A stretch of 53,784 nt of DNA from Rhodospirillaceae bacterium (GTDB taxonomy: Bacteria; Pseudomonadota; Alphaproteobacteria; Bin65). Where the stretch lies: assembly GCA_009840595.1 (NCBI GenBank), contig VXNK01000064.1:1-53784 (forward strand), in the 5' to 3' direction. Within the stretch, counting starts at the first letter, position 1. The number at the start of each line of letters is the position of its first letter. Positions 26,699 through 38,955 of the stretch are shown here, piece by piece. The position numbers and the translations under genes were made by a program. The notes under the pieces were generated by a model. It worked only from the letters and a program-made list of their open reading frames with translations, was not told the origin of the DNA and searched no databases.

Positions 26699-27808
26699 CT
26701 AGGCGGCCGGTGCTTGTTCGCCGTCTGCCGTTTCGGCGGCCGCCTCCTGCCCCGCCGCCAGCGCCCTCGCCTGCTGCAGCGCCTCGCGCGCCATCAGGCC
26801 GCGGACCCGCGTGACGCCGAGGTCGTGGCTGTAGAGATGTTCGCGCGCGTCGGCGTCGGCCGCCATGGTCTCCATCACCAGCCGGTCCTGCTCCAGGACA
26901 TGCCAGTGCCGTTCCTCCAGCCGGGTCCGGTAGAGGAACTGCCAGACATCGGCCTGCCACCCGCTCACCTTGCGGTGGCGCCAGAAGAAACAGGCGGTGG
27001 TCTCCGCGTCGATCGGCGTCATGTGGGCGACGATGCCGAAATTGCCGCCCGGCCCGCCGGTCGCCGGATAGGGAATTTCCAGGCAGACCGCCTGGAAGTT
27101 GCGGTCGTACCACTCGCTCCAGTCGAAGTTCAGGTCCTTCTGGCCGGTCTTTTCGAAGACGAAGCCGGTCCCGGTATCGCGGGTGCGGAATTCGGCCTGC
27201 TTGCTGCCCTGCTGCATCGAATGCGCGGTCGTGTGCAGATAGGCGCCGTGCATCGGGTCCATGTTGTTGTCGATCAGGAACCGGTAGGGGCAGCGCCATT
27301 CGGCGTAGCAGAGGATCGCCCGGTAGGCCCCGTTCGTCAGCCGCTCGGGCAGGGCGAGGTCGGCCGGCGGCGCCTCGGGGTCGGCCCCGTACCAGGCATA
27401 GACCGCCCCGCGGTGCTCGCGCACCGGGTAGCTGCGCACGGCGCGCTTTCCTTCCAGGCCGCAGCCGGGCTCGCCGGGGATCGCCGCCACCGTGCCGTCG
27501 CCGAGGATCTGGGCGCCGTGATAGACGCAGACCAGCCGGTCGCCGTCGTTGCGGGCGAGCGAAAGCCGCGCGCCGCGGTGCGGGCAGCGGTCGTCCTGCA
27601 GGTGGAGCGCACCGTCCCTGTCGCGCCAGGCGACCAGGTCCCGGTCCCAGCGTTTCAGGGCGACAGGGCGGTCGGCGATCCGGTCCGAAGGGCAGATGCC
27701 GTACCAGCGGTCGTACAGGCCGGTCGCCAGAATAGTCTGCGCCCGTTCGTCGACCTGCCGCCGGGGGATGCGCCGCGCCATCGGACCGCCGCCGGACTTT
27801 CCGCTCAC
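26699..27808 (-). CDS. Rieske non-heme iron oxygenase, alpha subunit
   Basis: Ring-hydroxylating/demethylating oxygenase terminal component, 369 aa. The Rieske 2Fe-2S ligands are C75, H77, C94 and H97 (CPHRGARLSLA, then CVYHG). The mononuclear-iron motif DNNMDPMHGAYLH gives D184, H187 and H192 as likely ligands. The C-terminal 30 residues are an Ala/Glu-rich tail. No reductase or ferredoxin gene is next door. The start ATG (27806-27808) overlaps the upstream stop by the ATGA pattern, showing translational coupling with the uncharacterised gene. The substrate is unknown. Confidence 0.88.
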   Translation of the reverse strand: MSGKSGGGPMARRIPRRQVDERAQTILATGLYDRWYGICPSDRIADRPVALKRWDRDLVAWRDRDGALHLQDDRCPHRGARLSLARNDGDRLVCVYHGAQILGDGTVAAIPGEPGCGLEGKRAVRSYPVREHRGAVYAWYGADPEAPPADLALPERLTNGAYRAILCYAEWRCPYRFLIDNNMDPMHGAYLHTTAHSMQQGSKQAEFRTRDTGTGFVFEKTGQKDLNFDWSEWYDRNFQAVCLEIPYPATGGPGGNFGIVAHMTPIDAETTACFFWRHRKVSGWQADVWQFLYRTRLEERHWHVLEQDRLVMETMAADADAREHLYSHDLGVTRVRGLMAREALQQARALAAGQEAAAETADGEQAPAA

Positions 27809-28503
27809 CCGGCGCCGGCTGCGCCCGGCCCGGACATGCCGGATTGGGCCGGATCGCCGAGCCGCTCCATGGCGGCCGGGAAATTGGCTTCGGTCCAGGC
27901 TTCGCCGTCCGGCGTCTTCAGCCCGGCCTCGTTCAGGGCCGCCGCCAGGGCCGGCAAGTCGTGGATGCCCGCCGCGAAGGCAGCCTCCAGCGCGGCGCTC
28001 AACCGGTCCTCGTAGCCGGTCGGCGGCGCCTTGCCGAACTGCCGCGGCTCGATGGAGAGGCCGTTGTGCGGCAGGCGCGGATGGTCGCCGCCACCGGCGC
28101 CGCTCGACACCGGCGCCCCGGCCGCGGCGCCCGACGCTGCGGGTCCGTCATCGGCAGCCTGGCCGGCTTCGCGCCGCGCTGCCGATTCCCGCGCCAGCCG
28201 GTCGCGCACCTTGAGGAAATCGTAGGAGACGAACGTCTCGGTGCGGAACACGCCCCAGGCCGAGCGCTCCAGCTCGACATTGACCGCCTGGAGCCGGTCC
28301 GGCGGCAGGCGCAGGGTCACGATCTGGCCAAGGCCCATCGCCACGGTCCACGAGACGATCTCGACTCCTTCGGGCGGAAAGCGCCGCCACCAGTCCCGCG
28401 CATCGAGCGTCGCCTGGAACTCGCCCAGCGTCTTCGACTGATCGTGCTTCAGGAACACGGTCAGCAGGATATCGCCGCCTTCGATGTCGCTCGGCCCGGT
28501 CAT
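27805..28503 (-). CDS. Uncharacterised protein coupled to the Rieske oxygenase
   Basis: 232 aa from ATG 28503 (an in-frame ATG at 28524 would add seven residues). I do not recognise it. The first 110 residues look like a compact alpha/beta domain (DILLTVFLKHDQSKTLGEF, VSWTVAMGLGQIVTLRLP), perhaps a dimeric alpha-beta barrel. A Gly/Ala-rich linker follows at about 118-150. The C-terminal 60 residues (LPALAAALNEAGLKTPDGE, WTEANFPAAMERL) recall the small helical repeat found at the ends of some recombinases. The ATGA overlap with the oxygenase gene implies a joint function. Confidence 0.7.
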   Translation of the reverse strand: MTGPSDIEGGDILLTVFLKHDQSKTLGEFQATLDARDWWRRFPPEGVEIVSWTVAMGLGQIVTLRLPPDRLQAVNVELERSAWGVFRTETFVSYDFLKVRDRLARESAARREAGQAADDGPAASGAAAGAPVSSGAGGGDHPRLPHNGLSIEPRQFGKAPPTGYEDRLSAALEAAFAAGIHDLPALAAALNEAGLKTPDGEAWTEANFPAAMERLGDPAQSGMSGPGAAGAG

Positions 28504-28619
28504 GCGATCGCCGATCTTCCACATGCGAATTTCGTTCTGCCCGGAGAGCGTGACTCAGCAGCCGCGGAAAGACAAGATGAGCATAACGGTAGAGAGCGAC
28601 CGATATACGAAGTCCCGGA

Positions 28620-29045
28620 ATGGACACCCGCACCCCGGAACAGCGCCGGCGCATCATGCAGGCGGTCAAGAGCAAGGACACGAAGCCCGAATTGATCGTT
28701 CGGCGGCTCCTGCACGGCATGGGCTACCGATACCGGCTGCATCGCAAGGACTTGCCGGGCAGGCCGGACATCGCATTCGTCTCGCGGCGCAAGGCGATTT
28801 TCGTGCACGGTTGCTTCTGGCACGGTCATGGCTGTCCGAAGGGGCGGTTGCCCAAATCCCGCCTCGACTATTGGCAGCCGAAGCTTGACGAAAACATGCG
28901 CCGCGATAGAATGAAACAGGAACAATTGAAGGACTTGGGGTGGAAGGTGCTGGTCGTCTGGCAATGCGAGACCGGAGAGATCGACGCGCTCGCGACGCGG
29001 TTACAATATTTTGTGGATGAATCGGAAAAACCGATCGACATCTAG
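28620..29045 (+). CDS. vsr: Very short patch repair endonuclease Vsr
   Basis: Nicks DNA 5' of T:G mismatches that arise when 5-methylcytosine deaminates, 141 aa, full length. The fold and active-site text is intact: DTRTPEQRRRIMQAVKSKDT, GRPDIAFVSRRKAIFVHGCF (D50 in PD), and WHGHGCPKG with the histidine/cysteine zinc site. It is directly followed by a C5 cytosine methyltransferase, its usual partner. GC content falls from here to about 31.3 kb. Confidence 0.95.
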   Translation: MDTRTPEQRRRIMQAVKSKDTKPELIVRRLLHGMGYRYRLHRKDLPGRPDIAFVSRRKAIFVHGCFWHGHGCPKGRLPKSRLDYWQPKLDENMRRDRMKQEQLKDLGWKVLVVWQCETGEIDALATRLQYFVDESEKPIDI

Positions 29046-29099
29046 TATGATGTGCGTTATTTTGGGATCGAACGCCGTTATCGAGCGGACCGCATCGCC

Positions 29100-30431
29100 A
29101 TGAGACCTATCGGTATCGATTTGTTTGCCGGCGCCGGCGGAATGAGCCTCGGTTTCGAGCAGGCCGGCTTCGACATCGCAGCCGCCGTCGAAATCGATCC
29201 GGTCCACTGCGCCGTCCACAAATTCAATTTCCCGCGCACTGCTATCGTCCCGCGTTCGGTCCAAAGTCTCTCCGGCGCCGAGATCGTGGAGGCCGCCGGT
29301 ATCGGCTACCGCCCGGTAGATTGCGTGTTCGGCGGAGCGCCCTGCCAGGGCTTCTCACTGATCGGCCACCGCATTCTCGACGATCCGCGCAACCGGCTGG
29401 TCCGCGAATTCGTCCGCCTCGTCGCGGAACTCGGCGCCCGCACCTTCGTGTTCGAGAATGTGAAGGGACTGACGGTCGGCCGGCATCGCGCATTCCTCGA
29501 CGAACTCGTGACGGAATTTTCCGCCGCCGGCTACGATGTGCGGACGCCCTGGCGGGTTCTGAACGCAGGCCACTACGGCACGCCGCAGCATCGCGAGCGC
29601 CTGATCCTGCTCGGCGCGCGAAAAGGCGAGCGACTGCCCGACTATCCCGACCCGACGACCAATATCGCCGGAGGGCGGCACCGCATGGACGGCCTGCCCG
29701 ACGGGCCGACCTGCGCCGATGCGCTCGGGGATCTTCCCGACGCCGAAAGCTTCGGAGCGCTGACCGATTCCGATTCGGTCGAAACATCGGCTTTCGGAAA
29801 CCCCTCCGCCTACGCAACCGCTTTACGTTGCCTCGCCAACGATGCGTGGCATAGCGGTTATGTCCGCGAATGGAATCCTGCAATCCTGACGTCCAGTGCG
29901 CGCACGGAACATACCGCTATTTCCCGTCGGCGGTTTTGCGCCACGGAACCGGGCGCCGTCGAACCCATCAGCAGGTTCTTCAAACTCGCTGCTGCTGGCG
30001 TCTCGAATACACTGCGCGCCGGCACCGACGGCGCGCGCGGGGCGTTCACCAGTCCGCGTCCGATTCACTACCGGTACGACCGCTGCGTTACCGTGCGGGA
30101 GATGGCCCGGCTGCACGGTTTCCCGGACTGGTTCCGCTTCAACGCAACCAAGTGGCACGGCGCGCGCCAGATCGGCAACGCCGTACCGCCGCCGCTTGCG
30201 AATGCCGTAGCCGGCGGTGTAGCGGCATCGCTCGGTATCGAACCGACTCGCCCGGCGCGAGCGATCTTGCTGGGCGACCCGGCTCTTCTCTCACTCGACC
30301 TCTCAGGCGCCGCCGAGCATTTCGGAGTGGAAGCGCCGCCGAGCCGCCGCGACAGGAAGAGCGGCGCCAAGAAGCGCAGACAAATCGATATCGAGCGGGA
30401 ACGCCTCGGGGAGCAGCCGGCATATGCCTAA
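29100..30431 (+). CDS. DNA (cytosine-5-)-methyltransferase
   Basis: Type II C5 methyltransferase, 443 aa from ATG 29100. Conserved motifs in order: I LFAGAGGMSLGFEQAGF (about 8-24), IV GGAPCQGFS with catalytic C82, VI FENVKGL (E119), VIII TPQHRERLILLGARKG (161-176), and X QIGNAVPPPLANAV near the C-terminus. The target-recognition region between VIII and IX is about 200 residues, so the recognition site is not readable. It lies 54 bp after vsr and overlaps the putative restriction gene by 8 bp. Confidence 0.95.
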   Translation: MRPIGIDLFAGAGGMSLGFEQAGFDIAAAVEIDPVHCAVHKFNFPRTAIVPRSVQSLSGAEIVEAAGIGYRPVDCVFGGAPCQGFSLIGHRILDDPRNRLVREFVRLVAELGARTFVFENVKGLTVGRHRAFLDELVTEFSAAGYDVRTPWRVLNAGHYGTPQHRERLILLGARKGERLPDYPDPTTNIAGGRHRMDGLPDGPTCADALGDLPDAESFGALTDSDSVETSAFGNPSAYATALRCLANDAWHSGYVREWNPAILTSSARTEHTAISRRRFCATEPGAVEPISRFFKLAAAGVSNTLRAGTDGARGAFTSPRPIHYRYDRCVTVREMARLHGFPDWFRFNATKWHGARQIGNAVPPPLANAVAGGVAASLGIEPTRPARAILLGDPALLSLDLSGAAEHFGVEAPPSRRDRKSGAKKRRQIDIERERLGEQPAYA

Positions 30432-31212
30432 GAAGCTCAACAGATACCAAGCGTTGATTCAGAAGATATTTTTCGATCACTATACGGTCGGGGCAACCGA
30501 TTTCGATTTCGTTCGGGAAGAGTTGGAAGAAGGTGCCGCCGAACTCGGTTTCGCTCAGGTCAAGAACCTCGGCGATGTTCCGTATTCCTTCAGGTATCGG
30601 AACGACCTGCCGGATCGCGTCTTGGAGACGCAACCCGATGGTCAAGAATGGATCATCGAAGGTGCCGGAAAGGGCCGCTACCGGTTCAGATTGGTAAGGG
30701 AAAACCGAATCGCGCCGCGCGAGAATCTCGCGGCTATAGATATACCCGACGCCACGCCCGAACTGATCCGGGCATATGCCCTCGACGACGAACAGGCCCT
30801 GCTCGCGATCGTCCGATACAACCGCCTGATCGACACCTTCCTCGGACTGACGACCTATAGCCTCCAGAATCATCTGCGGACGACTGTCAAGGGCATGGGC
30901 CAAATAGAAATCGACGAGCTTTACATCGGGCTCGACAAGCACGGATGTCACTACGTCATCCCGGTCCAAGCCAAAGGCGGCAAAGATCGGATCGGTATCG
31001 TGCAGACCGCACAGGACATCCGCTTCGCACAGCAACGGTTTCCGGAAATGCGATGCCGGGCGATCGCGGCGCAGTTCATGGACGACCGGGTTGTCGCGCT
31101 TTTCGAACTCACGTTGCGAAACGAAGATGTCAAAGTCGTCGAAGAACGGCATTACCGGCTGGTTCCCGCCGACCGGCTCGACGACAACGCGATCCGAGCC
31201 TACCGCAGCTAA
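30424..31212 (+). CDS. Putative type II restriction endonuclease (PD-(D/E)xK-like)
   Basis: 262 aa, no name recognised. The 8-bp overlap with the methyltransferase gene, and its position, make it the likely cognate restriction enzyme. A candidate active site lies at residues 162-184: EIDELYIGLD followed by HYVIPVQAKGG, an acidic residue (E165/D171) about 15 positions before a Q-x-K (Q182, K184), which is a known variant of PD-(D/E)xK. Downstream text (IAAQFMDDRVVALFELTL, VVEERHYRLVPADRL) looks like a beta-rich C-terminal part. GC sampling (30481-30540: 33 of 60) shows it is much poorer in GC than the flanking core genes. Confidence 0.72.
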   Translation: MPKKLNRYQALIQKIFFDHYTVGATDFDFVREELEEGAAELGFAQVKNLGDVPYSFRYRNDLPDRVLETQPDGQEWIIEGAGKGRYRFRLVRENRIAPRENLAAIDIPDATPELIRAYALDDEQALLAIVRYNRLIDTFLGLTTYSLQNHLRTTVKGMGQIEIDELYIGLDKHGCHYVIPVQAKGGKDRIGIVQTAQDIRFAQQRFPEMRCRAIAAQFMDDRVVALFELTLRNEDVKVVEERHYRLVPADRLDDNAIRAYRS

Positions 31213-31255
31213 TCGCCCGCACAACAAGCGCGCCAGTGCGCGGAGGATTGAAGCG

Positions 31256-31582
31256 ATGGCATTGACGCGCGACTTCAGGGAGACGATCCGGGCGCGGATC
31301 GAACGCGATACGGAATTCCGCGAGGCACTGCTCAAGGAAGGCGTCGATTGCCTGCTGGCCGGCGATGTCGATACGGGCAAGGCGGTCCTGCGCGATTTCG
31401 TCAACGCCACTCTCGGTTTCCGCGAACTCGGCGGACTGACCGGCAAGTCGCCCAAAAGCCTGATGCGCATGCTCGGCCCGGACGGCAACCCGCAGGCCCG
31501 CAACCTGTTCGAGATCATCGGCTGCCTCCAGGAACGCGAAGGGCTCCGCCTTACGGTCCGGCCTGTCCGCGAGCCGGCTTAG
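31256..31582 (+). CDS. Small HTH DNA-binding protein (COG3636-like antidote family)
   Basis: 108 aa from ATG 31256, with GGAGG 9 nt upstream. The sequence ALTRDFRETIRARIERDTEF, LLAGDVDTGKAVLRDFVNAT and TGKSPKSLMRMLGPDGNP matches the pattern of the Xre-like 'probable addiction module antidote' family. No RelE/HigB-type toxin gene is adjacent; the preceding gene is the putative restriction enzyme (43-bp gap). It could be an orphan antidote, or a regulator of the restriction-modification unit. Confidence 0.75.
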   Translation: MALTRDFRETIRARIERDTEFREALLKEGVDCLLAGDVDTGKAVLRDFVNATLGFRELGGLTGKSPKSLMRMLGPDGNPQARNLFEIIGCLQEREGLRLTVRPVREPA

Positions 31583-31602
31583 CTCAAAGGCCGTAAGCGG
31601 CT

Positions 31603-33936
31603 TTACCCCGCCGTCCCCCCGCGCAACGCCCGCAACATCCGCTCCGGTGTGAAGGGTTGTATCGTGGCCTGCGCCCCCATCGGGCGCAGGGCGTCGTTGA
31701 CGGCGCACCAGACCGCGGCGATGGCGCCGACGATGCCGGCCTCCCCGGCGCCCTTGACGCCGGTCTCGGTGCCGGGCTGGGGCGTCTCGACATGGGCGAT
31801 CCGGATCGGCGGCACCCAGTCCGCGCGCGGCAGGGCATAATCCATCGGCGAGCCGGTCAGCAGGTTGCCGTCGCCGTCGTAGACGCAGCGCTCCATCAGC
31901 GCCGTGCCGAGGCCCTGGACCACGCCGCCGAAAATCTGGCCGTCGACCAGCGCCGGGTTGACCGCCCGCCCGCAATCCTCGACCGCCCAGTGGTTCAGCA
32001 GGTCGATCGCGCCGGTCTCCGGATCGACGGCGAGATGGCAGGCCTGGATGCCGTTGGCGGCATAGAAGGGCGCGGTTTTCGGCACGAAACTGCGGGTCGC
32101 GCTCAGGTCGGTCGACAGCTCCGGCGGCAGCAGATGCTGGCGGTAATGGGCGATCTTCGCGACCTCGGCGACCGGCAAGCGCGCCGTGCCGCCGCCGTCG
32201 ACGACATGGCCGCCCGCCAGCGACAGGTTCGCGGCGTCCTCCTGCAACAGGGTCGCGGATATCTCCAGCAGCCGCGCGGCGACGGCATCGGCCGCGCGCC
32301 AGGCCGCGGTGCCGCCGATCGCCAGGCCGCGCGAGGCCCAGGCGCCGCCGCCGACCGGGCCGGCGCTGTCGCCCGCCGTCACCGCCACGTCCGCCGGCGG
32401 CAGGCCCAGCCTTTCCGCCACGAGCTGGCCGACGCCGGTCAACGTCCCCTGTCCCTGGTCGGTGCAGCCGACCTGCACGCGCACCGCGCCGGAGGGCAGC
32501 ATCGCCACCGTCGCGGTGTCCTCGGCGGTCACGTCGATCTCCTGCGCGCCGTAAACGGCGGCGCCCGGCGCGGTCAGCTCGACCAGCGTCGCGACGCCGA
32601 TGCCTTCGATCCTGCCCGCCTTGCGCGCCGCGGCCTGGGCCGCGCGCAGGGCCGGATAGTCCATCAGGGCCTCGAGCCGGTCGAGGCAGGCGTGCAGCGA
32701 GAGGGCGTCGGCGCGCACGCCGCCGGCGCTCGCGAAGGGCGCGCCGTCGGCCGGATAGTTGCGCCGGCGCAATTCCAGCGGGTCGAGGCCGAGCCGGTGC
32801 GCCGCATCGTCGATCAGCACCTCGGTCACCGCCATGGCGACCGGCTGGCCGACGCCGCGATAGGCCCCGGTCGGCGCCTTGTTCTGCGCCCGCGCGACCG
32901 CCGCCACATGCACCCGCTCCGCCGCATAGGCCGCGCCGATCAGGGTTGCGGTCAGCGCGGCCTCGCCGGCGCTGCTGCGCGGATGCGCCGAAAAGGCGCC
33001 GGCGCCCGCCTGCATATCGGCCTCGAAGGCCAGGAGCGCGCCGTCTTCGCCGGCTTCCAGCCCGGCTTCGATGACGAACTCCCGGGCGTGGACGTCGGAC
33101 AGAAAGGATTCCAGCCGGTCCGCGACCCATTTGACCGGCCGGCCGAGCAGGCGCGACGCCGCAACGACCGCCAGCTCGTCGGCATAGGCGTGCAGCTTGA
33201 TGCCGAAGGCGCCGCCGACATCCGGGCAGACCACCCGCACCCGGTGCAGCGGCAGGCCGAGCAGCCCGGCCCAGACATCCTGCATCTGGTGCGGCGCCTG
33301 GCCGGACTGGAACACCGTCAGCGATCCCTCCGCCGGATCGTAGTCGGCGAGCACGGCGCGGCTTTCCAGGGGCACGCCGGTCTGGCGCTCGAAGACGAAG
33401 CGGCGCCGGACCGTCGGCGCGGCGGCGGGAGCGGGACCGGCTGCCCCGAACGCCCGGCGCAGCATGATGTTGCTTTCCGTCTCCGCATGAGCCTTGCGGT
33501 CGCGGACCGCCGGATCGGCATGGTCGCTCGCCGGCGGCATCTCCTCGATTTCGAGCCGGATCGCTTCTGCGGCGTCGCGCGCCCGGTCGGGGCGGTCGGC
33601 GACGGCGAGCGCGACCGGCTGGCCCTGATAGTGAACGCTGCCGTCGGCCAGCGCCGGCTGGGGCGGCGGCCGGTGTTCCGGCACCGTGGCCGAGCGGGTG
33701 ACCATCGGCCGGCAGACCGGCCGCAGATCGTCCGCTGTCAGCACGGCGGCGACGCCGGGCATTGCGCGTGCGGCGGCCGTATCCAGGGCCGCGATCCGGC
33801 CGTGGGCGACCGGGCTGCGCAGGAAGGCGCCGTGCAGCATCCGCGGCGCCGTCAGGTCGGCGGTAAAGCGCCCGCGCCCGGCGATCAGCCGGCGCGCCTC
33901 GCTGCGCGGAATCGATCGGTCGGCCGGTCCGGTCAT
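31603..33936 (-). CDS. Second orphan molybdopterin-binding large subunit (xanthine dehydrogenase family)
   Basis: Molybdenum hydroxylase catalytic subunit, 777 aa from ATG 33936 (MTGPADRSIPRSEARRLIAG). It has the hammerhead domain, then DVGGAFGIKLHAYADE, APTGAYRGVGQPVAM, the Q-rich QVGCTDQGQGT pattern, and the catalytic-Glu motif KGAGEAGIVGA. It lacks the CO-dehydrogenase AYxCSFR loop. The long frame continues upstream, but that part is antisense to ilvC and DUF1194. As with the 18.5 kb homologue, no FAD or iron-sulfur subunit is adjacent, so it must pair with partners encoded elsewhere or work with a different electron acceptor. Confidence 0.87.
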   Translation of the reverse strand: MTGPADRSIPRSEARRLIAGRGRFTADLTAPRMLHGAFLRSPVAHGRIAALDTAAARAMPGVAAVLTADDLRPVCRPMVTRSATVPEHRPPPQPALADGSVHYQGQPVALAVADRPDRARDAAEAIRLEIEEMPPASDHADPAVRDRKAHAETESNIMLRRAFGAAGPAPAAAPTVRRRFVFERQTGVPLESRAVLADYDPAEGSLTVFQSGQAPHQMQDVWAGLLGLPLHRVRVVCPDVGGAFGIKLHAYADELAVVAASRLLGRPVKWVADRLESFLSDVHAREFVIEAGLEAGEDGALLAFEADMQAGAGAFSAHPRSSAGEAALTATLIGAAYAAERVHVAAVARAQNKAPTGAYRGVGQPVAMAVTEVLIDDAAHRLGLDPLELRRRNYPADGAPFASAGGVRADALSLHACLDRLEALMDYPALRAAQAAARKAGRIEGIGVATLVELTAPGAAVYGAQEIDVTAEDTATVAMLPSGAVRVQVGCTDQGQGTLTGVGQLVAERLGLPPADVAVTAGDSAGPVGGGAWASRGLAIGGTAAWRAADAVAARLLEISATLLQEDAANLSLAGGHVVDGGGTARLPVAEVAKIAHYRQHLLPPELSTDLSATRSFVPKTAPFYAANGIQACHLAVDPETGAIDLLNHWAVEDCGRAVNPALVDGQIFGGVVQGLGTALMERCVYDGDGNLLTGSPMDYALPRADWVPPIRIAHVETPQPGTETGVKGAGEAGIVGAIAAVWCAVNDALRPMGAQATIQPFTPERMLRALRGGTAG

Positions 33937-34043
33937 GCGGAAGAGCGCGGTCCGAAGATGCGTGTCGTACGGCGGCAAGCCTGCCGGGGCGCGGTCCGCC
34001 CCGATGCCACCGCCGAAGACCCGGCCGATGAATCCCCTGGCAC

Positions 34044-37483
<3,440 letters not shown>

Positions 37484-37507
37484 CGACGGCGGGGCAGGCA
37501 GGGTCGC

Positions 37508-38440
37508 GTGTTCCGCAAGCAGAGAAGAGAGGCCAGAAGACGCCGCGGCCGTCCCATCCGTCAGGGCAGCCTGCTCGAAGACGTGCGCGTGTGGACCCGG
37601 CGTTTCGCCGTTATCGTCATGGTGCTCGTCGCCGGCGCCCTGATTGTGATCGACCGCGTCGAAGCGCCGGTGACCCGCGACATGCGGGCCGGGCTCGCCG
37701 ACCTGTTCGCGCCCGTGATCGCGGCGGTCTCCGCGCCGTTCCACGCCGCGGCCGAGTGGTTCGACGCCTTCGAGTCCAACGCCACGGTGCGCGAGCGCAA
37801 CGCCGAACTCCAGCGGGAAGTCGAGCGCCTGCGCGTGGCGCTCCAGCAACTGCCCGCGCTCGAGGATGAGAACCGGCGGCTGCGCGCCATCGCCAACGCC
37901 GGCAACCGCATCAAGGGCCGGCATGTAACCGCAACGGTCGTCGCCGATACGGACGGCCCCTATGTCCGCTCGCTCCTGGTCGGGGCGGGGTCGGCGGAGG
38001 GGATCGGGCGCGGCATGGCGGTGATCAACGGCGACGGCCTCGTCGGCCGGATCGTCGAGGTCGGCAGCCATACCTCGCGGGTCCTGCTGGTCACCGACTT
38101 GAACTCCCGCATTCCTGTCCAGCTCGCCGAATCCGGGCTGCGGGCGCTGCTCGCCGGCACCAACGGCCGGCGCATGAGGCTGAACTACGTCCCGCCCAAC
38201 GTCAGCGTTTCGGCCGGCGCGCTCATCGTCACCTCGGGTCATGGCGGCGTGCTGCCCCGGGGCATTCCGGTCGGACGGGTGGACAGCGTCAGCCGCCACG
38301 CGATCCTGGTGCGCCCGCTGGTGAACTGGAGCCGGCTGACCTTCGTGCGTATCGTCAACTATTCGACGACCGGCCTCGTTCAGGATTCGCCGGACGGCAC
38401 GCTGCGGCGGGAGGTGGGCCGGCGCGCGGAGACGCCATGA
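37508..38440 (+). CDS. mreC: Rod shape-determining protein MreC
   Basis: Bitopic scaffold protein linking MreB to PBP2, 310 aa, starting at GTG 37508. A basic N-terminal tail (RKQRREARRRRGR) precedes a single membrane helix at about residues 33-49. A coiled coil follows (NATVRERNAELQREVERLRVAL), then the beta-rich periplasmic domain (GDGLVGRIVEVGSHTSRVLLV). Its stop overlaps the mreD start by ATGA. Confidence 0.94.
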   Translation: MFRKQRREARRRRGRPIRQGSLLEDVRVWTRRFAVIVMVLVAGALIVIDRVEAPVTRDMRAGLADLFAPVIAAVSAPFHAAAEWFDAFESNATVRERNAELQREVERLRVALQQLPALEDENRRLRAIANAGNRIKGRHVTATVVADTDGPYVRSLLVGAGSAEGIGRGMAVINGDGLVGRIVEVGSHTSRVLLVTDLNSRIPVQLAESGLRALLAGTNGRRMRLNYVPPNVSVSAGALIVTSGHGGVLPRGIPVGRVDSVSRHAILVRPLVNWSRLTFVRIVNYSTTGLVQDSPDGTLRREVGRRAETP

Positions 38441-38952
38441 GCGAGCCGATCCAGCGCGCCGTCGACCGGGCCGTGCGCCGGTCGTTTCCGATGGCGACCG
38501 CCGTCGTCGCGTCGCTCGCCGGGCTGATAGACGTGCCCGCCGCCGAATACAACCGGATCGCACCCGCCTTCACGCTCATCGCGGTCTATTGCTGGTCGGT
38601 CTGGCGGCCGGACCTCCTGCCGCTCTCCGGCGTATTCCTGATCGGCCTGTTCGAGGACCTGCTGCGCGGCCTGCCGCTCGGCCTGACGGCCCTGATGCTG
38701 CTCGTGGCGGCCGGTTTCGTGCAGCACCAGCGCGCGTATATTTTCGGCCGGTCGAACCCCTTCCTGTGGCTGGTCTTCGGCCTGCTGACCGTTTCCTGGA
38801 TGGCGGTCGAATGGCTGGCCATGTCGATCCTGCTCGGGCAGATTCTCGATCCGGAGGTCGCCGCCTTCCGCTACGCGGCGACCTTCGGCCTCCTGCCGGT
38901 CGGCGCCGCGCTGCTGCTCGCCGTCCAGCGCAGCGGCATGCAGAACGTGTAG
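38437..38952 (+). CDS. mreD: Rod shape-determining protein MreD
   Basis: Small polytopic membrane protein of the elongasome, 171 aa. Hydrophobic segments fit five helices. Recognisable text is APAFTLIAVYCWSVWRPDLLP, FLIGLFEDLLRGLPLGLTA. Position between mreC (4-bp overlap) and pbp2 (3-bp gap) is diagnostic. Confidence 0.93.
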   Translation: MSEPIQRAVDRAVRRSFPMATAVVASLAGLIDVPAAEYNRIAPAFTLIAVYCWSVWRPDLLPLSGVFLIGLFEDLLRGLPLGLTALMLLVAAGFVQHQRAYIFGRSNPFLWLVFGLLTVSWMAVEWLAMSILLGQILDPEVAAFRYAATFGLLPVGAALLLAVQRSGMQNV

Positions 38953-38955
38953 GCC

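Noticed and set aside
28620-29045. Vsr as a general repair gene independent of the restriction unit
   Set aside because: Vsr genes normally track with a C5 methyltransferase, and here it is directly upstream in the same orientation and the same lower-GC segment.
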